NCBI GenBank assembly: GCA_015499985.1 | Contig: JAAAUF010000229.1 | Coordinates: 1 to 46,668 of the forward strand | Reading direction: 5' to 3' | Source: Haplosporangium gracile | Lineage: Eukaryota; Mortierellomycota; Mortierellomycetes; Mortierellales; Mortierellaceae | Length of the DNA: 46,668 nucleotides | In this document: piece after piece, positions 32,266-42,957 of the stretch | How positions within the stretch are numbered: position 1 is the stretch's first letter | Layout of the letters: every line of letters starts with the position of its first letter | The notes under the pieces: generated by a model | Told to the model about the DNA's origin: nothing | The model's input: only the letters and a program-made list of their open reading frames with translations | The model's database searches: none | Made by a program: the position numbers and the translations under genes

Positions 32266-34608
32266 CTAATAATCAGTAAACCTATCCGGGAAAATAACGG
32301 GGGCCAAGAGCGAGAACCCATACAACCCATAACAGATCCAACTTGACACGACTTTGACCCAGACCGCAGGCCAACTCTGTCCAATCAGGATAAAATGTTC
32401 CCCTCCTTCTGGCTGTTGCTTATAGGTGTTCCAATTGGTTAGGACCATGGAAATGTACATGGCGGCCAGGGCAAAGACGAGGTGGAAGAAGGTGTAGTTG
32501 TATTGGACCCCGTTCTTTTCGTCATCCTTGATGTCGTAGTTGGTGTCGTCGTCGTCATCATCGTCATCGTCTAGTGCTGACACTGGGAGCGCTCTATTGG
32601 GGAGAAGAAGTTGATTTTTTCGTTGCGAGAAGGATAAAAAGAGATGAATAGTATTGCATCGTCAGATTTGGGCGATTTGTCAGTAACACAATAGAGACAA
32701 AAGTAATTGTGAAGTCTGATCTCCGGAAACCACAGTAAAAAATATAGCGAAAACCAAAGGTCCAAGAACAATGAGGGAGGTTTCATACCCGCTTTCGACA
32801 GCAGCAAGGAGAGCGTCGGAGCGACGCATGGACGTGGTACCAGGAGGGTTACTGACAAGGGGGACATCGTTTTCCGAAGCATGCAGTGCCGAATACTCCC
32901 CATTCTGTAACGTCGCCTTGCCTCCCTGGGTAGCAGCCCTCGATGTAGAATAGGCGACTGCGAGGAAAGTGAACACTGCGCCCATCAAGACCGTAGTCGT
33001 CCTGGTCCCGCGGGCTTTACTCAAAGGGTTACAGTTGGTTCCCTCATCGGGCTCGTTGGCAACCGCGCTCAGAATCAAGTACGCGCAATAGATAACCACC
33101 ATCGACGACTGAGCCAGTCCAGACCGTGGATTGGCCTCCTGGACCGAGGGCAGGATCCCAATGACCGTGACCGCAATCGCCAAGATCATATTAAAAGTGA
33201 TCCAAAAGATGTTCATCCCGCATCCACTGCTTGCAAAATATCCGTACATGATTCCTGTGAGGATGATCGCACCCAAATACATGATACCCGTGGACCCGAC
33301 GAGGATGAACTGCCACTTGTTGGTGTCGGATTGCTCCCATTTGCTAATACAGCTCTCGGACCAGGTATGTGCAAAGTCGACCAGGAGGATGAGTCCAAAG
33401 AGAATGAAAATGCCTGCGCCGATCAATGCTGTATAGTTCCCGTAGGACATGATGAATCCTGTGGGGATGAAGAATGAGGCGACCACCAGTGCAATCCACA
33501 CCATCACCTTTGGACCCCACCATCTAAAATTACACCGATAAATAAGGGTTAAAAAAAATATTTAGTCGCTATGCACTTCCTGTCTGATTGACATATTCCT
33601 GTCAACTGGAAGTCCTGATAATTCTCCTGCTGCAAGGTTGGTACCCATCGTATCGTGTAATTAAAAAAAGAAGACGTACCCGTTCTGGATAGCTGCACGT
33701 TTCGAACGAGAGTCGTTCACTCCAATCAACAGTGCTCCCAAAATAAAATGGAACAGCGCCAATGCAAATCCGACTCTTTGCACCTGTGAGCGATAATACG
33801 AAGACAAAGGAACATGGTGTTAGTTGTTGTTTGTTGGTTTTCGCTCTTGCTTTATTTTTTTTTTGTTCTCGAAGCCTGCTGGTCAACCTCCCTTGCCCCC
33901 ATACAAATCGCGTGATCATCAATACACACACACACACATACTGCTCCTCAAAAAAAAAACATAACAACTTACGCCAAGACTTCCGTAGCAGGAGGCATCT
34001 TTACAGTTGAGTTGAAGGTATCCATGAGTGACGCTTTCCAGCTGTTTGGACGCCCAATCCGACAGAAGTATCCACGCTAACTATTACCATTGAAGAGAAA
34101 AAAAAGCCAAGTGAAAAGAGATCCGTTAGTTTTGCCACGTAATGAAAGAAAAAAAATGGAACGAAAAGGGAGGGGCTGTTGTCGATTGCCAAGACTTGAT
34201 CGTCCTTTTGTATCTAATTGCTTTTTTTTTGTCCGTTGTTGCATTGATTGCGCCCTTACCAGTGAATTCACCAGCATAATGAGCTATCAGTCAAGTAAAA
34301 GCAAAGAGAAAGAGAGAAACTGTCAGCCAAGAGATGCAAAAGCAAAGGTTGTCCGTCAAGTAAAGAAAGCACGAAGTGCCCAGTAAAAAGCTCTCTCCAA
34401 CGTTGCATTTGCAAGTGGAATGACGACCACTTTTGACCAACCAATCCATCCAGGAACTTACGGCGTACCCGACACGGGTGGCTATGGAGTTGTTGCAGTT
34501 GCATGAGCGACAGGCGAGGGAGCATGCGGCGGCAGAGAAGCATGAGGCGAGAATCGATCCGATCCCGCCCAGTGCTGGCAAGGCAAGGAAACTGAGAACT
34601 GCTCCCAT
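32266..34608 (-). CDS. TMS1: TMS1/SERINC multi-pass membrane protein
   Basis: Six minus-strand exons close in phase: 34608-34462, 34283-34260, 34080-33973, 33783-33680, 33523-32789 and 32593-32266, giving 481 residues (family usually 450-475). Family marks are the MGAV start, a cysteine-rich segment (CRSCNCNN), LVDFAHTWSESCI, IQEANPRSGLAQSSMV (here VQEANPRSG), NEPDEGTNCNP, and a C-terminal pair of membrane spans ending near FPDRF. About ten hydrophobic spans are visible. A DDDDDDDDD loop (exon 6 start) precedes the last spans. SERINC proteins sit in endomembranes and plasma membrane and affect serine-lipid or phospholipid scrambling. Exon 2 is only 24 bases (eight codons) and completes the first membrane span. 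AATAAA (minus) lies at 32200-32205. Confidence 0.95.
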
Positions 34609-35850
34609 GAGGTATAAATAAGTCTAGTGTTGTCTAGTTTTTGTTGTTGTCGTTACTGTTGTGTGTTGAAAGTGTCCTTGTCCTGAGAAATGTGTTGCTT
34701 GACTGAACTGGAGTGTCGTTCTTCTTTGTCCCCTTTGACCGTAGGTGAGAGTGTGCGTGTGGGGTATGTTGTGCGGTGGCGAAGGGAAAGAGAAGGGGAG
34801 AAGAAAAAAACGAAAGGAGGGAAAAGTGTGTCAGCTTGTCTGTCAGTGGTGTACCCTTCTGTCGATTTTGAATCTGCGTTTCCCTTTTTGTCCAGCCCAG
34901 CTGACAGGAGGAGCTAGAAAGAGTGACTGCAGACCACAGGATAGCAGAGGGAGAGACGATTGGCCGTGCGCAAGGTTTGGTGATGTCATGGAGGAAAGGA
35001 GGGAAAGGAGGGATCCATCTTCTGCCTATGCTGGTCAACGAACCGTTGCGATTTTCTGCAATGTCCTGTTCGTAATGGTCGTTGTTGTCGTCGCGTGTGT
35101 AGAGGAGCGCAGCAGGCAATTGAGGACTGTAGCCTCTGTCTACGCCTACGTACTCCTATCGCATTGTATACTATCACCGCGTCAATGTGGTCCCGTTTCC
35201 CTTTCGCAGACAAAAGAAAAAAAAAGTGGATCCAAGAAGTGGGTCATCATTGTCAACGGAGGAAATCGTGCGGTCAGTATCAAACATCTGAGGCGAAACG
35301 TGCTGATGGTGAGCGTGAGTGTTGAGTATTGAGTGTTGAATGTGTCAGTCTGTTGCATCACTTTCACTCAGTCAGTCTGATATCAATCAATACATTGCTC
35401 TCTCGCACACACACACGTTTTCTGCGCCTACTCATAAACTCACTCAGAGTCTTTGCTCTCCCTCTCTCTCTCTCTTTCCCCACACGTACTTCCATACAAC
35501 CCAACAACTCACTCTATCTATACACCGTGCACTTTCCAAATGCAATGCCATTCGCCATTCTCCATCCTTCACTCTAATTCATTCCCTTCTCACTCTTATT
35601 CATTCAAACTCATCCACTCTGACCTCATCCCCACCTCAACATACGCCCTGCTCACAAAGTCATACGTCCACTTCAACCAGCCAGCCCCACTTTAAAGAGG
35701 CATCATATCCTGACCCCACTCGACACCCATTCTTCTATCCTCCCATCCTCACTGTAAACAACTCGACTCTACACCCATCAATCTTCCCTCGCACATACCA
35801 CGATCTATCATCGATCATATTACACATTACACCACACAAAAAACTTAAGA
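34609..35850. other. Divergent region between TMS1 and the F-box-like gene
   Basis: Open frames on both strands here show biased, low-complexity translations and no motifs. CT- and CA-rich tracts (35390-35840) form the leader of the downstream gene. No gene is supported. Confidence 0.6.
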
Positions 35851-36990
35851 ATGGAGATATTGCCAGCAGAGCTCCTGGCAGATATATTCTGCTACGATGG
35901 CCTATCTGACATCACACGACAGGTCTGTCAACGGTGGAGAAGGATAGCCCTCCCTATCTGGCTCAGACGTCTCCCCCTCCTTCCGAGCGACCCCTTCAAG
36001 GACACTGGTATGCTCGATTACCTCGTAGATCTCTCACCCCATGACCGTCTCTTTGTTCGCGCTCTCGACATCACCTCTCGACGCGACCTTGACACCAGCG
36101 GCGGCAACCTCTTCCACATCGATGCCGATCTGCCCTGCACTGAGAACGTCCTTCTGATCCAGTCTCTACTTGGCTCCCGCATCACCGATCTGTCCATGAC
36201 TGATGATGGATGGACCCCACACAGTCTGTCCGACATTCTCCAGACCTGCGTCTTGACCACCCACCATCTCACACATTTCCAGATTTCTCTCCAAAAGACT
36301 GAATCCTACACCCTCCCCGATCTGTTGGAGTGTCTCCTTTATCTCTACCGACGCGACTCAGGCCGACTCAAATCCTTGACCCTGGATCTCTCCCAGTCTC
36401 TTGCCGATGATCAATGGATAGCCATGGCCGAATGTGTCGAACTCCAGCATTTCCATCTAGGCCTCCACCGCAACTCTGAACCAGTCCTCCCCGAGATCTT
36501 CAAGTTGGCCTTCCCCAAGTGGGTTTCCCTCTCGTCCCTCTATATCTGCCAGCCTCGCTTCCTCTCAGCAGAGACCCTACAGTGTCTTTACAAGAGCCTC
36601 CCCACACCGGGACAAATGCGCGAGTTACGTCTGATATTTGAGGCCTGCCAGGCTTCGCAATACGAACAAGAGTTTATCGAGATGATCCATACGATGCCCA
36701 ATCTGCAGATTCTAGAGGCGCATCTGGATTGGACCAACCGTATGATGGAGCATGTGGCGTTGACGCTGTCGGACTTGCGGGAGCTCTCGATTACTTGCTC
36801 GAGTGTCGAGTTTACATGTGCTGGGATCCAATACATGGTCTGGGGTCAGGCGCTGGAAAAGATCAACATGCGGACGTCTGCGAGGATATGGGGTGGCTTT
36901 CTGGAGGCCGTGAGAAAGCGATCGCGACGCGTCAGGATCTTGGTCTATGGCGCCATGAAATGGGGAGGATCGGTTGATGAGTGGGAGTAA
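35851..36990 (+). CDS. F-box-like protein with leucine-rich C-terminal region
   Basis: Single exon, 379 residues. The first 40 residues (MEILPAELLADIF..ITRQVCQRWRRIALP) fit an F-box: L-P-x-E-L-L-x-x-I-F followed by a VC..W core. The remainder has irregular leucine-rich segments (LTHFQISL, LKSLTLDLSQSL, LQHFHLGL, LQILEAHLDW, LRELSITCSS) like the F-box/LRR proteins abundant in Mortierella-type fungi. F-box proteins bind Skp1 and select substrates for SCF ubiquitin ligases; the target here is unknown. The gene is intronless. Its codons shift from C-ending in the first two thirds to G-ending near 36690. The start is the first ATG after a long CA/CT leader. Confidence 0.72.
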   Translation: MEILPAELLADIFCYDGLSDITRQVCQRWRRIALPIWLRRLPLLPSDPFKDTGMLDYLVDLSPHDRLFVRALDITSRRDLDTSGGNLFHIDADLPCTENVLLIQSLLGSRITDLSMTDDGWTPHSLSDILQTCVLTTHHLTHFQISLQKTESYTLPDLLECLLYLYRRDSGRLKSLTLDLSQSLADDQWIAMAECVELQHFHLGLHRNSEPVLPEIFKLAFPKWVSLSSLYICQPRFLSAETLQCLYKSLPTPGQMRELRLIFEACQASQYEQEFIEMIHTMPNLQILEAHLDWTNRMMEHVALTLSDLRELSITCSSVEFTCAGIQYMVWGQALEKINMRTSARIWGGFLEAVRKRSRRVRILVYGAMKWGGSVDEWE

Positions 36991-37520
36991 AGGAGAAGTA
37001 GGAGGCTCAATAAGAATTATAAAAAAATGCACGCCACCAATCATAGTTGCTTTCTGTGTTGTTAAACGCGTGTTGTTGCATGCAATCGGTATTCGGCTCA
37101 CTAAGACAGGACGCGTTCCTCGTTTTTACCTCATGTTTGAGGAAGAAAAAGAGAATAAGGGGAGAATAGGTGATACGAAAAAAGGCGTGTTGCGTGTTGG
37201 TGGCGGCGTGTTCACTCCCCATTTTGTATTCGCTACAAGTGAGCCGAGAGTTCATCCCTCTCGTACACACGTTCATGTGTGTGACAGGAGCAGTGTTGTT
37301 GTTGTCTCTCCCAAACGGTACAAGCCAATTATTGGAGCCGAGGATGCACAAAAAACCGGTATTGAAAGCCTTTTGCTTTGTCCGGTACAATTTTTTTCTC
37401 TCCTTTTTTTTTCTTTTCTTTTCTTTTTCCTTTCTCAGAACAACAAACAACACCACCAAACTCTCTCACTCCCGGAGGATTTCATACGACAGCACACACA
37501 AACCAACAAACCGAACAACA
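36991..37520. other. Intergenic upstream of P450 gene A
   Basis: A CT-rich tract (37380-37440) and a CA-rich leader end at the start codon context CGAACAACAATGG. No gene is seen. Confidence 0.6.
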
Positions 37521-39674
37521 ATGGCTATCTTCCTGCTCGCCATCGGAGTCAAGCGATTTGTAGAGCGTCAAATGGTCAAGAAGCATCGATCACCTCTTGA
37601 ATATGTGGCTCTGACATCCTTAGCTCTCTTGGTCGCCGCTATCGTCAAATACCCAAACCGGGCTATCTTCACCCGTGCCCGCCCAGACCTCAAGGAAATC
37701 ACCGCCGACGGACACCCATTGTTTGGTAATTTGATTCAGGCACTGACCAGCAAGGAGAATCCGCTGATCGTTTTGAACAAGGCCTTCCAGAAGCGGGGAG
37801 ATATCTATGTCATTACGGTGCCTTACCGAGGACGGTTCTTTATGGTCAACCATCCCATGTACATCGAGTATATTCTCAAAAGTAAGTTCCTCTTATTCCT
37901 GTTCAGCATTTTTTGTTGTACTCTGTTTGTCCAATGTGGATAAGTGTTTTTCATTATATGGCTCTTAGTTTTTCGGCATTCTTTTTCATAACCAGATCAT
38001 CCATCCTTATTTCTCCTATTTCCTTTTCTAAATTTGTCCATGCGATATTTATTTAACTGCGCACTGCGCTCACTCTTCATTTAAACAACCTCACGCTACT
38101 AGCTAACTTTAATAACTATATCAAGGGCAGTGTCTTCGGAGACCAGCTCCGAGACATTCTCGGGAACGGCATCTTTGTCTCGGACCAAGACGCCTGGCGC
38201 TTCCATCGCAAGACCGCCTCCAACATCTTCACTACAAAGATGTACCGCCAACTCACCGAGGGAACTTTTACGGACTCTGCTCGAGACCTCTGTTCTATCT
38301 TTGATAAAGCCGAATCCCTCTCTCAACCCGTGGACTTGCAACAGTTATTTCTGAAGTTGACCATGGATGCGTTCGGGAAGCTGACGTTTGGAATCGAGTT
38401 CAATTCGTTGTTGACGGAGGGACGGAACGAGTTTGGAGATGCGTTTGATTACCTGACGGCGAATGTTGATGGGAGGGTGATTAATCCGCTATGGCCAATT
38501 TTTGATCGGTTGACGCCGGGAAAGATGGGCAAGGTGAAGAGGGCGATTGCGGTGCTGGATAAGTATGCGTATTCGGCGGTGCATAAGCGGAGGGGGGAGA
38601 CGCCTGCTGAGAAGGAGATGAGGCCCCGGGATCTTCTGGATCATTTTATTAACCATGTGAGGGAGGATGGATCTATGTTGAGTGATTTGGAGTTGAGAGA
38701 CGTCATTGTTAACTTCATGATGTGAGTTTCATCTAGTGTGGCATGCATTCCATGTGGAGGAAGAAGAATAGATTTGTCTCTTGGGTGGTCAAAAGTCAAA
38801 AGAGATGGACAGAGAGCCCTAATTATTTTACTCCACATTTCATTCCGCAAAAATATAGCGCGGGAAGAGACACAACGGCGTTGACCTTAACCTGGCAATT
38901 CTACTCCCTTATGGCCAACCCACGGATCCTCAAAAACGTCCTCAAGGAACTCGACATTGTACTCCAAGGGTCCGAGATCTACACCTACGAGACCATGATG
39001 CAAGAACTCCCTTACCTCAAGGCTGTCTTCCACGAGACCCTCCGTCTCTACCCTCAAGTTCCCCGTAATGCAAAGGAGTGTGTCTCGGATGATGTCCTGC
39101 CTGATGGGACTATTGTTTATAAGGGCGAGTTGGTGGGGTTTTCAACATATGCGATGGGTCGGAACCGAGGTGTTTGGGGTGAGGATGCGGAGGTGTTCTG
39201 TCCTGAGAGATGGTTGGTGGATGAGGAGGCTGTTATGAACCAGTCTTCTCCTGCGCCGTCTACTCCCTCACAACAGGGAGCCAGCTTGAAGGGCGTGAGC
39301 CCGTTCGGAAAGTTCAAGATGGAGAACCAGTTCAAGTTCAACTCCTTCAATGCCAACCCTCGCCTCTGCCTTGTAAGTATCTCCTCCTTCTTTCTCTCCT
39401 CGCCTCTCCCTCGGGTGTTAGATCTCAGTCAACTAACGGCTTCCTTTTCCCATCTGTAACAAACTAATAGGGCCAAACATTCGCGACATTGGAGGCGATG
39501 GTGACAAGCTGCATGCTGCTACAAAAGTTTACTTTCAAATTGGTCTCAGGTCAACCCATCCCAGAGCCCAAACCCTCTGCCACTTTGCCAATGTTGAATC
39601 CCCTGATGACTTTCACGACTCGTAAACAGCAGCACCATCCTAAGTCGTCCTCAACCGTGACGACGACGACGTAG
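37521..39674 (+). CDS. Cytochrome P450 A, fatty-acid hydroxylase type (CYP52/CYP86-clan-like)
   Basis: Four exons close in phase: 37521-37881, 38103-38721, 38859-39372 and 39471-39674, giving 565 residues. One N-terminal membrane span lies around residues 33-46 (ALLVAAIV), followed by KYPNR. Also present are LKTNFNNYIKG across intron 1, I-helix AGRDTT (328-333), K-helix ETLR (386-389), PERW, and a heme loop ending RLCLG with Cys497. The layout resembles CYP52-type alkane/fatty-acid hydroxylases of the ER; the substrate is not shown. The heme loop reads FNANPRLCLG: Asn493 replaces the near-invariant Gly of FxxGxRxCxG, and the codon is AAC, whereas copy B has GGA. The tail KQQHHPKSSSTVTTTT is an extra extension. 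Intron positions and phases equal those of gene B. A poly(A) signal lies at 39828-39833. Confidence 0.94.
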
Positions 39675-40951
39675 CGACGATTCCTCCCTGACTTCTTCGC
39701 ACATCTTTGTTTAATGTTGAGAGGACAGTGAGAGTAGAGGTTTGAAGGTGCATAGGGAGAGTGTGCGTGTGTTCGGTTCACGAGTACCAGATACTTGTTA
39801 TCATTTGGACCCACTGAAAATAACATAAATAAAACACATACAACGAGTATTTCGCGAACGATTGTATAACATGGTCGTGTTCGGCTTGGGAAGCGTTGGA
39901 GGGATAAAAAAAACAATGGGTTATTGTTAACGATGATGTCGGTCATTATGTAAAGCGAGCCGATGCTACTCATTCTTCGTTGCTCCCCCATTCCTGACAC
40001 CATCAATTCATAACATCAGGAAGAAGTTAGAAAAAAAAAACAGTTGGGTAAAAACTTGTCCAATGCTCTCCGCTCTTTTCTTTTCACCATCAAGAGGGCA
40101 TCACCATGGTCTACCGAAGTGTTCTGCCCTACTGTCTTACATACTCAATGCTTTCATCACAGCAGAGAAGAAGTAGCATGTCTCGATCTAGAGAAGTATT
40201 CCTAGTTGTTTTTCATGTGCTACTGCTACTCAACATGCCTCTTTGCCATGTTTTTTTTCTTGAATGTGTGGAGAGAAATTGTTGAATTTCTGAGTAATGG
40301 ATGTTGTGCTTCTATGTATCAGTGATGTCTAGACCAATAAGGGTCTTGCTGTGGGAAAGAAAGACAGCGAAAGGACGAGAATCATGGATCGATCGAGTCT
40401 TTTGTTTATTTGTTTATTAGTTGCAATTGGATCGCGGTCAGCCTCCTTACCTTCTCGCACGCCCAACCAGCTATTTGTTGTTTTGTTTGTTATTGGACAC
40501 AAAATCACAACAATAACAGTTCCATCGGCTCGCTTGGGGGTTAAAAGAGGGGGCATCTTTTTACTTTTTCCATGCTTGCAGATGTCTATCTGACTCTCAC
40601 CCCTTCCCCCCCTCCCCCACTCACCAACCCCCTTCGCTCGTTCTTTCAACTGAATCTGGTAACCCCCAAGGGGCGTATTTTTGATAAAAGGGATGGGTGT
40701 GTCTGGATCGCTCCCTTTTCCTTTTTTTTTCTGCTTAATCTGTCCTCTTCTTTTTCTTTCTTTAAACGATTTATCCATCCACACACTCAACTCGTTTTTT
40801 TTTTTTCAATATTCATCTTCTCCCACGACTTATACCCCAGCTGTAGCTCTCTCCTCATACTTCGCCCACACCCTACAATCTGCTCCTGCATTCACTCCTA
40901 CCACAGCCACCAAACAACAAGCACATACAACAACATTCACCGCCCTCCAAG
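39675..40951. other. Intergenic between the two P450 genes
   Basis: AATAAA at 39828-39833 ends gene A. The rest is AT-rich, with a CT-rich promoter/leader (40590-40940) including TTGATAAAAGG at 40681-40691. No P450 remnant or other gene was recognised. Confidence 0.6.
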
Positions 40952-42957
40952 ATGGCATCGGTGATCAGCACCGCCAGCAACACCATGGCCCTAGTCGGCC
41001 TCCGCCGCTTCATCGAACGTCATATCCGCAACCGCAAAAGATCCCTCTTCGAATACGTGCTCTTAGCCACCATGGGCCTCTTCCTCGGCGCCATCATCAA
41101 ATACCCCAACCGAGCCTTCCTCACCCGCGCCCGCCCCGACCTCAAAGACAAGGCCGTCAAGGGGTACCCTTTGTTGGGGAACATGCCCCAGATGTTGAAG
41201 AATAGTGATGATTCTTTAGGCCGTTTGCATGCGGCGTTTAAGCATTTTGGGGATTTCTTTTCGTTGACTATTCCACTTTTTGGGCGGGTTATTTTGGTTA
41301 ATACTCCCGAGCACTTTGAGCACGTCCTCAAAAGTAATTTCGCCTTATATTTTGTCTTTTGCTCTCCTTAGTTACTCGCCTAGTCTATGCGTATACCTAA
41401 ACCTCTTCGGTCTCTTCATATACCTCTTAGCCAACTTCAATAACTATATCAAGGGATCGATTTCCAGGGATCAACTCAAGGACATCCTCGGACGAGGAAT
41501 CTTTGTCTCTGACCAAGAAGACTGGCGCTTCCACCGCAAGACCGCTTCCAACATCTTTACCACAAAACTCTACCGCCAACTTGTGGCAGGCGCCTTCCAG
41601 GATACGGGCTCAGATCTTTGTTTAGTCCTCGACCGACATCGTCTCCTTCACCGCCCCGTTGATCTTCAGGAACAGTTCTTGAAGTTGACACTGGACGCGT
41701 TTGGGAAGTTGACGTTCGGGTTGGAGTTCAATGCGTTGACGTGTGAGGGACCGAACGAGTTTGGAGACGCGTTTGATTACCTGACGGCGAACGTTGATTC
41801 GAGGACATCAAACCCGTTCTGGTTTCTGACGGATAGAGTGATTCCGGGGAAGAGACGCAAGTTGCAGGAGGCGATTGGGGTGTTGGATAAGTTTGGGTAC
41901 ATGGCAGTGGAGAAACGGAGGGCGGAGACGGAGGAGGAGAGGGAGAGGAGGCCTAGGGATTTGTTGGATCATTTTATCAATCATGTTGCGGAGGATGGGA
42001 CCAAGTTGACGGATGTTGAACTGAGAGATGTCTTTGTCAATTTCATGATGTGAGTGTTGAGCCATGTTCCTTTTTTTTTAATTTTTTGTGTCCCTGTTGC
42101 TGTATGTAACTCGTGGAGTCAAGGCAAAAGAATACTAACCCTTTTGGTCTGCTTGTTATCCTACACCATAGTGCGGGACGTGATACAACGGCACAAGGCC
42201 TCTCCTGGCAATTCTACCTCCTCATGAGTCATCCCCGAGTCATGAAAAACCTCGTTCGAGAAATTGACATCGTCCTGCAGGGCTCTCACTCCTATACCTA
42301 CGAGACAATGATGCATGAACTCCCCTATCTCAAGGCAGTCTTCCATGAGACCCTCCGCCTGTACCCACCAGTCCCCAAGAATGTCAAGATGGCTGTTGAT
42401 GATGATGTGTTGCCCGGCGGATTACGAGTATATAGAGGGGATGTGATTGGGATCTCGTCTTATTGTTTGGGGAGGAAAAAGGCTGTTTGGGGCGAGGATG
42501 CGGAGCAGTTTGTACCAGAGCGGTGGTTGGTTGATTATGGTGCCTTGCCCTCCGCCTCCGGAGGAGGAGATGGAGGTGTGGGAGGGGTGAAGGCGAATGC
42601 TAGTCCGTTTGGAAAATTCAAAGCGGAGAGTCCTTACAAGTTCACGTCCTTCAATGCCGGACCTCGTCTCTGCCTCGTAAGTTTTTGTTTCCAGAGTTGA
42701 GCGTCGAGGCTACATTTTTGGGTACAGTTTGGTGGATGTCGCTTCTTAACCCTAACCAATTCCAATCATCTCTTTTCCATCTTCCTTTACCTTAGGGACA
42801 AACGTTTGCGACATTGGAGGCATTGGTGACTTCTTGCATGCTGCTGCAGAGATACGAGTTCAAGCTAGTGCCAGGTCAAGCCCCCGCCACACCCAAACCC
42901 TCGGTCACCATCCCCATGACCAAACCTCTCCTGACCATTATCACTGCTCGACAGTAA
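40952..42957 (+). CDS. Cytochrome P450 B, tandem paralog of P450 A
   Basis: Four exons close in phase: 40952-41333, 41431-42049, 42172-42676 and 42796-42957, giving 555 residues. Exon 2 has exactly the same length (619 bases) as in gene A, and all three introns share position and phase. Motifs: membrane anchor YVLLATMGLFLGAIIKYPNR, LKTNFNNYIKG, I-helix AGRDTT (335-340), K-helix ETLR, PERW, and a canonical heme loop FNAGPRLCLG with Cys501. Like gene A it resembles CYP52-type fatty-acid or alkane hydroxylases. The insert before the heme loop (SGGGDGGVGG) is glycine-rich and differs from the Ser/Pro/Gln insert of A. A second Met (MALVG, ten codons downstream) aligns with the start of A, so the true start could be at 40985. 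Confidence 0.95.

Noticed and set aside
34613..34620. TATAAATA on the plus strand just before the TMS1 start
   Set aside because: It has the wrong orientation for TMS1, and no plus-strand gene follows at a suitable distance.
34634..35332. Overlapping 161- and 195-codon frames on opposite strands upstream of TMS1
   Set aside because: Low-complexity, compositionally driven translations in a divergent promoter region.
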